Notes under the pieces: model-generated
What the model was told of the DNA's origin: nothing
The model's database searches: none
The model's input: the letters and a program-made list of their open reading frames with translations, nothing else
Shown here: one piece after another, positions 35,045-44,858 of the stretch
How the letters are laid out: every line of letters starts with the position of its first letter
Position numbering within the stretch: position 1 is the stretch's first letter
Position numbers and translations under genes: made by a program
Source of the DNA: Kofleriaceae bacterium
Lineage (GTDB): Bacteria > Myxococcota_A > Polyangia > Haliangiales > Haliangiaceae
Assembly (NCBI GenBank): GCA_024762925.1
Contig: JANTGM010000028.1
Location: 1 to 58,881, forward strand
Length of the DNA stretch: 58,881 nt
Reading direction: 5' to 3'

Positions 35045-35932
35045 CTAGCCCCCCTCGCTGTGACAGTGCGTTGTGAAGGTCTCGCCTGCCGGGACAGATT
35101 TGGTGACCCAGCTATTGCCGCCAATGGTCGCACCAGCTCCAACCACAGTCTTGCCCCCGAGAATTGTTGCACCTGCATAAATCACCACATCATCTTCGAT
35201 CGTTGGGTGGCGTTTCGCACCACGTTCCGTCCGCTCAATTACCGAGAGAGCTCCTAGCGTGACCCCCTGATAGAGGCGCACGCGATCGCCAATCACTGTT
35301 GTCTCTCCGATCACCACGCCCGTCCCGTGATCGATGAGGAATGATGCACCGATGGACGCGCCTGGATGGATATCGATCCCCACGCGCTCGTGAGCCAGAG
35401 AGGACATCATGCGGGGGATGAGGGGCGCGCCCAGGCGGTGTAGTGTGTTGGCAATGCGGTACACGGTGATAGCAAATAAGCCCGGGTAGCAGAAAATGAT
35501 CTCATCGGGCCCGGTTGCAGCGGGGTCGCCATTGTAGTGCGCCTCGACATCACGGGCGAGGCTGCTTCGAATCGCAACGACGTTCCCCAAGAACTCTTCT
35601 GTTATCTCGTCCGCTTTCTTGGCACAAGTTGGGCAGTCGAGTTCGGCCGTACCACGCTCCATTTGCACGTTGTGGTGCAGCCCTCGATACAGCTGGCGAC
35701 GCAGCTTGATTCGCAACAGTTCGACAATCTCACGAACGTGCTCTTTAAGCTCCGTTTCCGTTGCGCGGATGAGCGTTCGATTCACATACCCTGGAAATAT
35801 GAGTTCACGGCAATGATCGAGAATCGCCGAGACCTCATCTCGGTTGGGCAAGTGATAGGAGTTTATGTGCTCCATGCTGCCAGAGAAGTAGCTCCCCAAG
35901 AGCGCGGCCACGTGTGGGTCTGTTTCAGCCAT
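35045..35932 (-). CDS. cysE: Serine O-acetyltransferase
   Basis: 295 aa. The C-terminal half is the left-handed hexapeptide-repeat helix with the family signature (GIDIHPGASIGASFLIDHGTGVVIGETTVIG) and the catalytic His in IDHGTG, followed by VRLYQGVTLGA. The N-terminal 150 residues are the helical domain, and they hold a Cys pair (ELDCPTCAKK) that is uncommon and might bind metal. The enzyme makes O-acetylserine for cysteine synthesis. No cysK is adjacent. Confidence 0.88.
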   Translation of the reverse strand: MAETDPHVAALLGSYFSGSMEHINSYHLPNRDEVSAILDHCRELIFPGYVNRTLIRATETELKEHVREIVELLRIKLRRQLYRGLHHNVQMERGTAELDCPTCAKKADEITEEFLGNVVAIRSSLARDVEAHYNGDPAATGPDEIIFCYPGLFAITVYRIANTLHRLGAPLIPRMMSSLAHERVGIDIHPGASIGASFLIDHGTGVVIGETTVIGDRVRLYQGVTLGALSVIERTERGAKRHPTIEDDVVIYAGATILGGKTVVGAGATIGGNSWVTKSVPAGETFTTHCHSEGG

Positions 35933-35952
35933 ATCGGTTCCAAGTGTCGCGG

Positions 35953-36858
35953 CTATGGCGCCGCTGCGTTATTGATGCTCTCCAACGCCTCTTCGAGACG
36001 AGATTCGGAAATTGAGACTCGAGTGGGCATGCCGCCTTCCAAGCCAAGAATCTCTAGGAAGTTCCAGCCCGAGTCGAATCCCGCTGCAAACGTCACCGCT
36101 CCTGAGTCGAGCACGGCAGCCACATCAGCAATCTTCTGTCCCATCAACAGGAGCTCGGTCTTGTCGTAGGGTGTTGCTGCATTGCTCGCATCGACAAAGG
36201 CAATCCGCCCTCGCTTCACGAACTGGGCGGCAAGCGCTGCAGTTCCGCGGTTGCTGGCGTCGAACTCTCGCTCCGCTTCATCAATGGCATCTTTGTGCAC
36301 ATCGCTCTTGCATCCGCCGACAAGCCACAGGACCACCGCCCGTTTCAGGTCGTCATCGCGAAAGCGGGCACGCAAAGCGCGATCCACCTTGATCCCAATC
36401 GGACCGCATTCGCCGAGGCGCGTGTCCACGCACCGCGCATCATCATCAGCCCCTGCATAGGGCTCCACTCCACCGAGAATCCACTTTGCGGCTGAATACA
36501 GCCCGTCGAGATCGAGGTGCGCAACAATTGTGTCCACTGGACCTGCAGCTTTGACCCGGTCGGGGGTGACAAGCTCGGGGCAAGCGCCGTGCTGTGCCTT
36601 GGTTCGCAGAGTGAAACGCTCATCCAATGTGTAGTCATCATGTCGCTCGTGGTCATGATGATCCACCCAGGCTGCCAAGCGCTCACCCAATCCATCGATC
36701 AGGGGTTTTGTCACCGTCTCGAATGACACCTTGCCCCCTGATGAGGCAGCGAATGCAATGTCTACCACCACGACCCGTCCTTGGAGCTTGTGGGCCTTGG
36801 GCAGGCCTCGAGGGGATGCAAAGACGAGCGTCGGCATCGAAGGGCTAGGTGCAGTCAC
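35953..36858 (-). CDS. DHH-like phosphoesterase family protein
   Basis: 301 aa. The segment WVDHHDHERHDDY near residue 90 is the DHH-type metal-binding signature of the exopolyphosphatase/RecJ superfamily, and VDTIVAHLDLDGLYSAAKW gives another acidic site. Later motifs are less clear (a DHHA1-like GG motif is not obvious), so the exact substrate, pyrophosphate, oligonucleotide or other, cannot be told. It lies upstream of cysE on the same strand with a 20-base gap. Confidence 0.6.
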   Translation of the reverse strand: MTAPSPSMPTLVFASPRGLPKAHKLQGRVVVVDIAFAASSGGKVSFETVTKPLIDGLGERLAAWVDHHDHERHDDYTLDERFTLRTKAQHGACPELVTPDRVKAAGPVDTIVAHLDLDGLYSAAKWILGGVEPYAGADDDARCVDTRLGECGPIGIKVDRALRARFRDDDLKRAVVLWLVGGCKSDVHKDAIDEAEREFDASNRGTAALAAQFVKRGRIAFVDASNAATPYDKTELLLMGQKIADVAAVLDSGAVTFAAGFDSGWNFLEILGLEGGMPTRVSISESRLEEALESINNAAAP

Positions 36859-37806
36859 GCGCCCGAACTTAGCTGCTTTGGTGCGGTGCGTCGCTTCTTT
36901 GTCGGTCGAAAGCCTTTCTTGACCAAACGCTTTTCTTGCCTAAAGGCCTGGCTCTTGTGACCGATTCAGGGCGCCCTCTTCGGAATATTCTGGTCGAAGG
37001 CAAGGGCACATGCGATATTTCTTCTAGAATGGGCATTGTTTCGGCATTTTGGCGACTGTGGAGACATCTCCCTGCTGCTGCTGCCGCAACCGCTCAACCA
37101 GCTAGAATTACTACCTTATCCGCCATATTCGCATTTGGGCTTCTGGCTTCGGGTGGAGATCTCCAAGCGGAAACTCCTGCTCCACGAGCCCTTCTCGCGA
37201 CGGCCACACCCTGTGAAAGCATTTTCTGCAGAAGTGTCAAAGCAGACGATCGCGGGCTTTTGAATGGAGGGCGTCCCCGAGCTCTCGGCAGTCTTTGGCG
37301 ATGTCGCGGCGTACAAGGCGCGCATTGATCACTTCTCGGCGTTGCACGTCAGCATGACATCCGAGCGAAAGCGGTTTGCGAGCGCCACCCACCAGTTGCA
37401 AGTCGCTCTCGGCCCGCAGCCTACGACTCCCAAGCGCAAGCGCCATCGGCGAAAGCGAGCGGTCTGCCCAGCGAATCATATTGCCGAGGGAGTTGCCATT
37501 GCGAGCAAGTCCCATAAGCGGTTTCGGATGCTGGGGGTGCAGTTTGAGCGCAGCTTCCACCAGATCCAGAGCCTTCACCAGCTCGGGGAGAGCACGGGAC
37601 TAACGCCCGACTACCGAGGACGGGTGCTGCCAGCGCACCGTTTCAGTGGCCCAAATCCGCGATATTTGCCTCGCTACCCATGCTCCGGACGCAGCGATGC
37701 CCACCGAGACAAGCTCAGCAGGCACGAGACCGTCGGTCGCAAAGCAACATCAGAGTTCTTCGCCTCACGGATTGCTGCGGTGGGTCGTGATACCGTCTGG
37801 CCCATA
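36859..37806. other. Long stretch with no supported gene
   Basis: Almost 950 bases without a convincing gene. A minus-strand open frame at 37237-37578 begins with a TPR-like helix (ALDLVEAALKLHPQHPKPL) but the rest has no structure and no start context, so it may be a relic. The plus-strand frame that runs into the next gene from 37264 is not credible as coding before 37807. I see no RNA gene. Confidence 0.4.
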
Positions 37807-38313
37807 ATGATGTCTCTTCAACGGTTTCTTCCCGGTGTCCTTTCGATCTCTATTGCGCTCGTTGCTGCTTGCGGCGAAGACGATCCAGACGACCCTGCAG
37901 ACGCAGCTCCTGGTGCCCCTGATGCGATGCAGCAAGATCAGCCAGACGCCATGCCACTCTCCCAGTCCTGCATGGATGCGCAAGACCACTCGGATCTGGC
38001 CTGGATTCAGGACAACATCCTCACCCCAGGCTGTGCCGGTTTTGATTCCTGCCACAAGGGAGCTGCAGCTCAGGCAGGTGGTCTCAACCTTGAGAGCGGC
38101 CAGAGCGAAGCTGCCCTGGTTGGCATCGACTCCGTGCGGTTCACTGACTGGAAGCTCGTAGTCGCTGGAGATCCGGACAACAGCTACCTGATGGTCCTGC
38201 TCACCGGTGAAGGGGGCCCGCTGGCAGATGAAGTCGGCACCATGCCGTACAACAATCCCAAACTCTGCGATCCCAAGATCGATGCGATCCGAAGGTGGAT
38301 CACCGGCCTGTAG
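37807..38313 (+). CDS. Lipoprotein with a cytochrome-like CX5CH site
   Basis: 168 aa from the ATG at 37807 (or 37810). The lipoprotein signal ends LVAACGED, followed by an Asp/Ala/Pro linker typical of myxobacterial lipoproteins. Residues about 75-92 (ILTPGCAGFDSCHKGA) form a widened heme-binding-like motif CX5CH, and the C-terminus (YNNPKLCDPKIDAIRRWITGL) matches the end of the small cytochrome-c-like domains found in these bacteria. It may carry heme on the cell surface; attachment at CX5CH is uncertain. Confidence 0.65.
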   Translation: MMSLQRFLPGVLSISIALVAACGEDDPDDPADAAPGAPDAMQQDQPDAMPLSQSCMDAQDHSDLAWIQDNILTPGCAGFDSCHKGAAAQAGGLNLESGQSEAALVGIDSVRFTDWKLVVAGDPDNSYLMVLLTGEGGPLADEVGTMPYNNPKLCDPKIDAIRRWITGL

Positions 38314-38544
38314 GGCAAATCCTGTCCCAGTGACGTTTTTCGCAAGAGCCTCCTAAAGATCGGCGCTAGGGGGCCCGATGAGCATCAATAAGATGGCGGG
38401 GTTCTTGACCACCCCCCAAAAAGCGCTGTAAAAAACGAAGACTAGGTTAGGTAGCGCCAACGTCGCACCTACGTATCGGCCTTACGAAGAGGCTGCGGAT
38501 GACTCAATTAACGCATTCCGGAGAGCGGGAGAAATAGGCATCAA

Positions 38545-39177
38545 ATGGATCGGTTAGGCGATATTTTTCAAAAGGGCGGCCCCTTCTTCATGATTAACAC
38601 CTTCTTCTTGGCGTTAGTCATCGGGCTCATTGTTGAGCGCGCGATGTACTTCCTGGGAAAAGGACACATCAACGCAGGCGCATTCCTCGACCAAATCAAG
38701 CGACTTCTTGCTGCCAACAACATCGACCGAGCCAAGAAGCTCTGTGATGCGACATCAGCTCCCATTGCCCGAGTGGCAAAGGCGGGCCTTGGAAAGATTC
38801 ACCGTGGAGAGGCCGCTGTGGCTCAAGCCATGGAAGAGTGCATGATCGATGTGACCCCCGAGGTCAAAGTCCGAATCGGTGCTCTTTGGTCCATGGCAAA
38901 CATCACGACCCTGACCGGCCTTCTTGGAACGATTACCGGTCTTATCGCCACCTTCGCTGCCGTTGGTGGCGCCGACCCTGCAGAGCGCCAAAAGGCGCTC
39001 TCTGATGGTATTGCCGAAGCTATGTACAACACCGCCTTTGGTCTTGGCATCGCCCTTCTCTGCATGATCGCCCACCTCTTGCTCAGTACAGCAAGTAAGC
39101 GCGTCATGGCCGACCTCGAGGGCTTCTCGCTCAAATTCGAGAACATGCTCGGCGACGGCAAGGAAAGCAAAGGCTAG
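38545..39177 (+). CDS. TolQ/ExbB/MotA-type proton channel protein
   Basis: 210 aa with three membrane spans: residues about 14-32, 115-140 and 155-180. The segment ITTLTGLLGTITGLIATFAAV is the conserved channel region of the family, and GIAEAMYNTAFGLGIAL holds the Thr lining. The first gene of a three-gene operon with two TolR-like genes. One TolQ with two TolR proteins is the make-up of the AglRQS motor of myxobacterial gliding; Tol or Exb roles also fit. Confidence 0.9.
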   Translation: MDRLGDIFQKGGPFFMINTFFLALVIGLIVERAMYFLGKGHINAGAFLDQIKRLLAANNIDRAKKLCDATSAPIARVAKAGLGKIHRGEAAVAQAMEECMIDVTPEVKVRIGALWSMANITTLTGLLGTITGLIATFAAVGGADPAERQKALSDGIAEAMYNTAFGLGIALLCMIAHLLLSTASKRVMADLEGFSLKFENMLGDGKESKG

Positions 39178-39266
39178 CCTGTGCATTTGCCATGAGCTGG
39201 TCTCGTGGCAGAACACGTATGCACAGCCTGCATTTGGCATGAGAATTCGGAAGAAGGGGTAAGCGC

Positions 39267-39959
39267 ATGAACTCAGCACAAGTTCGCAGCAAGGCACGAG
39301 CTGCCATGAACAGGCGCGAGGATGAGATTGAAGAAGAGGAAATCCAAGGGGGAGAAATCAACCTGGTTCCCTATCTCGATATCGTCACCAACCTCATGCT
39401 CTTTCTTCTCGCCAGTGTTTCCTCCGGCTTCATTCTCGGACAAATCGACACGACCCTTCCCGACCACGCAGCAGCAAGCACCAAACCCTCTGTTGACCCA
39501 AAGAAGACGCCCGATGAGCAGCCACTGCAGCTCATGGTTTCCGTGACCAAGAACCGCATGATTCTGTGGAGCGTTTCAGGACTTGAAGGCACGCTCCAGG
39601 AGCCAAAGATGTCTGCTGGGCTCTTGCCACCAGAAAATGCTTCAGACCCACCGAGCTTTGACTATCAGAAACTCAATCAGGCGCTCTTGGAAATCGCAAC
39701 CCGCCGCTGGGCTGGCAAGCCCCGTCCCATGGATACCTACGAGATTCTCTTACAGGCAGATGGCGACATCCCATACGAAACTGTCATCACGGTGATGGAT
39801 CACATGCGGCGTCCAATGCCCGACGTCAAGCCCTTGCCCTACGTGCGAATGCCCAAGTTCGAAGTTCAAGATGGCAAAGAAGTACCAATCGAGAACTACG
39901 ACCCGAAGAAGCACCTCCTGTTTGTTGATGTACTCTTTGCAAAGCCAAGCTTCGACTAG
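39267..39959 (+). CDS. TolR/ExbD-type protein, first of two
   Basis: 230 aa. A basic/acidic N-terminus leads to one span (INLVPYLDIVTNLMLFLLAS) whose Asp is the proton-carrying residue of the family. The periplasmic part is longer than in classical TolR, with a Pro/Thr-rich linker and a C-terminal domain. The 88-base gap from the TolQ gene contains a 15-base direct repeat (39182-39196 and 39229-39243, one mismatch). Partner of the next gene in a motor stator. Confidence 0.85.
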   Translation: MNSAQVRSKARAAMNRREDEIEEEEIQGGEINLVPYLDIVTNLMLFLLASVSSGFILGQIDTTLPDHAAASTKPSVDPKKTPDEQPLQLMVSVTKNRMILWSVSGLEGTLQEPKMSAGLLPPENASDPPSFDYQKLNQALLEIATRRWAGKPRPMDTYEILLQADGDIPYETVITVMDHMRRPMPDVKPLPYVRMPKFEVQDGKEVPIENYDPKKHLLFVDVLFAKPSFD

Positions 39960-39973
39960 GAAGGACCGGTTCC

Positions 39974-40552
39974 ATGATTAGCAAGCAAGAAGCCCGCGGC
40001 ATCATCCGCAAAGCGGTACACCGAGTTCCCGAAGGCGAGGAGATTCGTCACCTCAACATCATGCCCATGATGGATATGATGACCATTCTCTTGGTGGCGA
40101 TGATCTTCCAAGCATCGACTGCTGCTGCCATGAGTGTTGGCGACGTTGATCTACCCTTCTCGCAGAGTGATGAGGAGTTTCCCGAAACGGCAACCACTGT
40201 GACCATCGCCAAAGAGGCAATCTTGGTGGAGGGTGAGCCGATTGTTGCCGTTAAGAACGGCGATGTCGACGCTTCTGAGAAGGAAGGCGGATCGCTAGGG
40301 ATTAAGATCAATCGACTTGCTGGCACACTCGGAGCTGTGCGCAGCCTCTATGAGGATAAGCAGCGTGCTGAAGGCAAACTCAAAGCGGGTGATGGAGCGA
40401 TTCCTGAACTCTTCATCGTGGCCGACAAAACTACCCCCTATCGGCTACTCTTCGAAGTAATTGCTTCGGCGCGAGCGAAAGAGGCAGGGTATCGCAGGTT
40501 CCGGCTCATCGTGTTGGAAAAAGGCAGCGCAGCGCCGCCCCCAACCGAATAG
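39974..40552 (+). CDS. TolR/ExbD-type protein, second of two
   Basis: 192 aa, 14 bases after the first TolR gene. One span (HLNIMPMMDMMTILLVAMIF) again with the conserved Asp, then a periplasmic domain containing ELFIVADKTTPYRLLFEVI, typical of ExbD/TolR. Having both Asp-bearing subunits suggests a heteromeric stator. A terminator follows. Confidence 0.88.
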   Translation: MISKQEARGIIRKAVHRVPEGEEIRHLNIMPMMDMMTILLVAMIFQASTAAAMSVGDVDLPFSQSDEEFPETATTVTIAKEAILVEGEPIVAVKNGDVDASEKEGGSLGIKINRLAGTLGAVRSLYEDKQRAEGKLKAGDGAIPELFIVADKTTPYRLLFEVIASARAKEAGYRRFRLIVLEKGSAAPPPTE

Positions 40553-40571
40553 CGAGCCAAACCTCACGTAC

Positions 40572-40597
40572 ACGGTCACCAGTAGGTGGCCGTTTTG
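40572..40597 (+). terminator. Terminator after the TolQ-TolR-TolR operon
   Basis: Arms acggtcacc (40572-40580) and ggtggccgt (40585-40593) pair over nine bases with one G-T wobble, a 4-base loop and a following T run. Confidence 0.65.
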
Positions 40598-40673
40598 CAT
40601 TTAGGACGCAGATGGCCTCGGTTGGCCAATTCGTGCTGGCTCAAGACGCAAGAGAGCCTTATACTTAGAAATT

Positions 40674-41405
40674 ATGGGGCGATTGATTGGTGAACGACGG
40701 GCGCTAGCCGCGGCTCTTTTGGCCATGTACGGCTTTCTCTACCTTATTGTGACACTGCTGATGGCACCTGAGGGCTGGGGCATGGCCTTTGGCTCCATGG
40801 CAGCCATCTATGGAATCGGCTTTGTCGGCCTTGTCGCTGGCTACTTCTGGGCTCGCTGGTTTGTCATCGGACTGGGCCTCTCTGGTTTCATGACGGGCGC
40901 CATCTCGCTGTTTCAGATGGGGGCTTTGGAACCAACACTTGTGTTCTACACGCTCACTCACCTCGCCGTCACAGGCCTGCTCTGGGGCAACGGAATGGCG
41001 CGAACGTTTGACGGCCGCAAAGAGTGGCGAGAGCGCTTCCATCTCGACGAAAGCGCAACCAACAAGCTTGGCAAGTCAGTGATTCGCGTTGGTGTCTCCC
41101 TGCCCTACGTCGTGCTCTTTGCTCTCGCGCCTCGTGAGGATGCCATGTTGGCCCTGCTCGGTGGTACCGGAGTTGTTGCTGGAGCTTGGGCACTCACCAA
41201 GATGCGAAGTTGGGCTATTCCCGCTATGGGCGCCGGTGCCCTCACAATGCTCGCGGCAACGATCAACGAGCCGATGCTCGTGCCTCTTAAGGGCAACGTA
41301 GCGATGAATCTCGACCTTGTCGCTGTCGCTGCAATCAGTTTCACAATGCTGGCTCTGGCTCCTTTCGTCTCGCCAGTCATCAACTATCTCAAGAGCGATA
41401 GGTAG
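40674..41405 (+). CDS. Polytopic membrane protein, function unknown
   Basis: 243 aa with about seven hydrophobic spans and one central soluble loop (residues about 110-140, FDGRKEWRERFHLDESATNK). Short loops, Gly/Ala-rich helices and no signature motif. Not recognised. It follows the motor operon behind a terminator, so it has its own promoter. Confidence 0.68.
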   Translation: MGRLIGERRALAAALLAMYGFLYLIVTLLMAPEGWGMAFGSMAAIYGIGFVGLVAGYFWARWFVIGLGLSGFMTGAISLFQMGALEPTLVFYTLTHLAVTGLLWGNGMARTFDGRKEWRERFHLDESATNKLGKSVIRVGVSLPYVVLFALAPREDAMLALLGGTGVVAGAWALTKMRSWAIPAMGAGALTMLAATINEPMLVPLKGNVAMNLDLVAVAAISFTMLALAPFVSPVINYLKSDR

Positions 41406-41431
41406 TCGCCTGCTGCAGACAGCAACGAACC

Positions 41432-41463
41432 GCCGACCCTGCACACGCACGGTCGGCATTTTT
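41432..41463 (+). terminator. Rho-independent terminator of the membrane protein gene
   Basis: Seven-bp stem gccgacc (41432-41438) and ggtcggc (41451-41457) followed by attttt, 27 bases past the stop codon. Confidence 0.78.
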
Positions 41464-42040
41464 GCGTCGGTGACAATCGCCGACAACGACAACCCAAGCT
41501 ACGCGATTTCAGAACGAGGCTGGATCGAGCGAGTCGGCGACGCCCTCGCGCTGAATCCTCGACTTGAATACAACAGGACTCCTGGCCACACCTTGGGTCC
41601 TTCTGTGCTGACAGCGCAGGCCAGAGAAACGCCGATTGTTTTTGGGCTCAGGCCGCGATTTCAGAACACGCACTGACCTCAAGACTGCTGTTCGCGGTCG
41701 GGGTTTTTCTGATTGCCAACAACCCAAACGAAAGAGCCCCCCCAGAACAGCTCAGGCTCCAAAGCCGTGGGCACGGTTGGGGGCCTTGCCTAGCGAGATT
41801 GCACAGCCACCTCGGCCGAGGCGCAACCAGCGAAACCAAGCAAGCGCCTCCATCGTCACGTCGGCGAACACTGACCGCAGCCAGTCAAGGGCCCAAACCG
41901 CCAGCCCAGGCAGCACCGTGCCCCATACGCGGAAGAACAACACCACACAGACGGCCAGGACCTCAGAGGAGAACAGCCACAACAGCTCCTATTGCAAAAC
42001 CACCACGGTCTGCCAAACCAGCAAACACCGCAAACCGAAA
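41464..42040. other. Intergenic stretch with a direct repeat, no gene supported
   Basis: Open frames here are Arg/Pro/Thr/Gln-rich without starts and look like shadows. The 14-mer cgcgatttcagaac occurs twice (near 41502 and 41652). Nothing else is seen between the two convergent terminators. Confidence 0.4.
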
Positions 42041-42070
42041 CGAAAAACGCCAACCCTGCGAGGCTGGCGT
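42041..42070 (-). terminator. Rho-independent terminator of pckA
   Basis: Read on the minus strand: arms AACGCCAGC and GTTGGCGTT (eight of nine pair, one G-T), an 8-base loop and a run of Ts, 27 bases past the pckA stop. Confidence 0.8.
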
Positions 42071-42096
42071 TCTCGTATTCCTAGAACCAGAAAAAA

Positions 42097-43686
42097 CTAG
42101 GTCTTTGGCCCTGCCGCTCGGACTTCTTCTGATGCGCCATCTTCATAGGCCGTAAAGTTGCTCTTGAAGAGGTAGGCGAGTTTGCGCGCCGTCTCGTCAT
42201 AACGGGCGACATCACTCCAAGTCTCGCGAGGCATGAGCAGCTCGGCTGGGACGTTGGGACAGGACGTGGGAATCTCGATTCCAAAGAGCGGATCGATCTT
42301 GGTTTCGACATTCGCCAGGGTGCCATCGTGAATCGCATTGACGATGGCACGCGTGTACTTGAGCTTGAATCGCGCCCCTGTGCCGTACGCTCCGCCAGTC
42401 CAGCCGGTGTTGACAAGCCAAACCTGCGCGTCGTGCTTCTCAATTTTCTGCGCGAGCAACTCGGCGTACTTGGCTGGGTGCCAAACCATGAATGGTCCAC
42501 CAAAGCACGGTGAAAACGTCGCTTCTGGCTCGTCTACCCCCATTTCGGTTCCCGCCACCTTTGCGGTGTAGCCACTAATGAAGTGGTACATGGCCTGGGC
42601 CGAGTTGAGCTTCGAGACTGGCGGCAAGACGCCGAACGCATCACAGGTGAGGAAGATGACGTTTTTGGGATGCCCCGTGACACAGGGAATCTTGGCATTT
42701 TCAATGTGCTCGATAGGGTACGAAGCCCGTGTGTTCTGGGTGATGCTCGTGTTTGTGTAGTCCACCTCGCGGGTATTCTCGTCGTAGACGACGTTCTCCA
42801 GAACCGAGCCAAAGCGAATCGCCCGGTAGATGTCAGGCTCAGATTCCTCAGAGAGATTGATGGCCTTCGCGTAACAGCCACCCTCGATGTTGAAAACACC
42901 ATCATCTGTCCAACAGTGCTCATCATCGCCAATCAAATAGCGATGTGGGTCTGCAGAGAGAGTCGTCTTTCCCGTTCCGGATAGACCAAAGAGGATCGAC
43001 GAACCTCCATGATCGCGGCTCTCGGTCGCAGAGCAGTGCATCGAGAGCACGCCCATTTTGGGCATGAGGTAGTTCATGATGGTGAAGACGCCCTTCTTCA
43101 TCTCACCGGCATACTGGGTGCCAAGAATGACAAATTCCTTCTTGGCGAGGTTTAGTGTCACGCTCGTCGTTGAGGTCATTCCCGAGGTGTGCCGGTTGGC
43201 AGGGAAGCCTCCGCCATTGAACACGATGTAGTCGGGCTCGCCAAAGGTCTTGAGCTGCTCGGCGGTTGGGCGGATGAGCATGTTGTGCATGAAAAGCGCG
43301 TGGTAGGCGCGTGCACAGACGATGCGAACCTTGATCTGGTACTTCGGATCCCAACCTGCGAAGGCGTCAACGCAAAAGAGCTGGTCCCTTGTGTTCAGGT
43401 AGTCAATCGCGCGCTCACGGCTGATGTCAAAGGTGTGCTCATCCTGCTTGATGTTGACATCTCCCCACCAAATGTCGTCGCGCGATGTTGCCTCGTCGAC
43501 AATGCGCTTGTCGTTTGGGCTGCGGCCAGTCTTCTCACCAGACATGGCAACCATTGCACCGGTGTTGGTGATTGCACTGCCCTTCTCGTTGCGCAGCGCG
43601 AGTTCATAGAGGCGCGATGGAGACGCATTACGGACGATGTTCGCAACAGTGATTCCGTGAATTGAGAGATCGAATTCTTCAGGCAT
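42097..43686 (-). CDS. pckA: Phosphoenolpyruvate carboxykinase (ATP)
   Basis: 529 aa from the ATG at 43686, which has a clear AAGGAGC ribosome site; the longer frame to 43779 is not used. The kinase-1a P-loop [14 protein letters not shown], the upstream GGSSILF and kinase-2 region [12 protein letters not shown], and the ring [17 protein letters not shown] are all conserved. It converts oxaloacetate and ATP to PEP for gluconeogenesis. Length and motifs are normal. Confidence 0.95.
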   Translation of the reverse strand: MPEEFDLSIHGITVANIVRNASPSRLYELALRNEKGSAITNTGAMVAMSGEKTGRSPNDKRIVDEATSRDDIWWGDVNIKQDEHTFDISRERAIDYLNTRDQLFCVDAFAGWDPKYQIKVRIVCARAYHALFMHNMLIRPTAEQLKTFGEPDYIVFNGGGFPANRHTSGMTSTTSVTLNLAKKEFVILGTQYAGEMKKGVFTIMNYLMPKMGVLSMHCSATESRDHGGSSILFGLSGTGKTTLSADPHRYLIGDDEHCWTDDGVFNIEGGCYAKAINLSEESEPDIYRAIRFGSVLENVVYDENTREVDYTNTSITQNTRASYPIEHIENAKIPCVTGHPKNVIFLTCDAFGVLPPVSKLNSAQAMYHFISGYTAKVAGTEMGVDEPEATFSPCFGGPFMVWHPAKYAELLAQKIEKHDAQVWLVNTGWTGGAYGTGARFKLKYTRAIVNAIHDGTLANVETKIDPLFGIEIPTSCPNVPAELLMPRETWSDVARYDETARKLAYLFKSNFTAYEDGASEEVRAAGPKT

Positions 43687-43918
43687 GGGTCGCTCCTTGT
43701 GCAGGCTTGGTGGTCCAGGGCTTACGCCGGCTATACTTTGCGGCACAGCGAGCTCAGTCGCAACCACTTTGGCAAGCAAGTCCGGGCAGATAGCCCTTGG
43801 AGATCCCAGTAGTGTCAGGACTTGCTAGCGGTGCACGACGTCCGGAAATCGTATCGTCCACGCTCTGGGTCTGGTACAAGCGCTCTTGCCCTAGGCCACT
43901 GCCTTTATCGGAGTATCC

Positions 43919-44731
43919 ATGCCACGTATCTGCTCTAGCACCCTAGTATCCCTCGCCATGATTGCCGCCAGTTTCGCCATACATGGCGATGCCGAAGCAC
44001 AGCGTCGCGGCAAGAAGTCGGCAGCGAAGCCTGCGTGCAAGATGAAGTACCTGCCGTTTGTGACCGGCTACACCTGGACCTATCAGTATGTGATTCCACC
44101 AGGAGTCGAAGAACGTGCGAACGCCATCAAGGCGAAGGTCCCCGAGATGCTCACAATTACTGTAAAGAGCGTTGAGCCAAGCTCCAAAGGAACCGCCATT
44201 ACCCTAACCGAGAGCTACCGAAAGGTCTCTACCGAAACCGTTCTCACCTGCGACTCCAAAGGGCTCACGGTCCCGCTCAATAGCTTCTACTTCGCAGGTG
44301 AGTTGCCCGGCGCATTGGGCATCGATCTCGAGGGGCAGACCGACAAAGGCGAGATTTACCCATCGGCAGCGGGCCTGTCACGGGGCGCTTCAATGTACGT
44401 GGAGATCAAGTCTGACGTTATTCGCAACAGCGCACCTGGAACGAAGGCGAAGCACCCCGCCGCCAAGCTTGAGATCGAGCGGCAAATCACGATCGGGGGT
44501 TCGGAAGAAGTAGAAGTTGAGCATGGCATTCACCGAGCAACTGCTGTCGAGATTGCGCTTTCCGGGCGAGTCGCCCTTGTGACGGATCTGGAGAAAAAGG
44601 TCTCTCTGCCCGAGGGCAACGCGATGCTGTGGTTCACCAACGGAATTGGTCTCGTCCGTGCCTACAACCGGCTGGGCCAAGGTTGGGCGCTTGCTACGTT
44701 CAAAGACGCTTCTGGCGCCGACATCGAGTAG
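43919..44731 (+). CDS. Exported protein of unknown function
   Basis: 270 aa. A signal peptide ends near residue 27 (SFAIHGDAEAQ). The mature protein is beta-rich with alternating hydrophobic residues (MLTITVKSVEPSSKGTAITL, ERQITIGGSEEVEVEHGIHR) and resembles the large class of DUF-type periplasmic beta-barrel-like proteins seen in myxobacteria, without a named family. It stands alone, 230 bases upstream divergent from pckA. Confidence 0.62.
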   Translation: MPRICSSTLVSLAMIAASFAIHGDAEAQRRGKKSAAKPACKMKYLPFVTGYTWTYQYVIPPGVEERANAIKAKVPEMLTITVKSVEPSSKGTAITLTESYRKVSTETVLTCDSKGLTVPLNSFYFAGELPGALGIDLEGQTDKGEIYPSAAGLSRGASMYVEIKSDVIRNSAPGTKAKHPAAKLEIERQITIGGSEEVEVEHGIHRATAVEIALSGRVALVTDLEKKVSLPEGNAMLWFTNGIGLVRAYNRLGQGWALATFKDASGADIE

Positions 44732-44858
44732 GGAGCGAGTCGTAGCGTAGGAGCCATGCACTCCCACGCCCAGACACAAGAGTATGGCCGTAGCGCCATA
44801 GCGATGGAAGACGACTTGTGGGTTGTTCGAGGCGACAAGTTCTCGCACCGCGTTCGCG

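Noticed and set aside
37264-37806. Long N-terminal extension of the lipoprotein at 37807
   Set aside because: The upstream part is Arg/His/Ser-rich without structure, and a clean signal peptide begins at 37807.
36859-37806. tRNA or other stable RNA in the long gap
   Set aside because: No cloverleaf-like pairing or conserved T-loop sequence was recognised on either strand.
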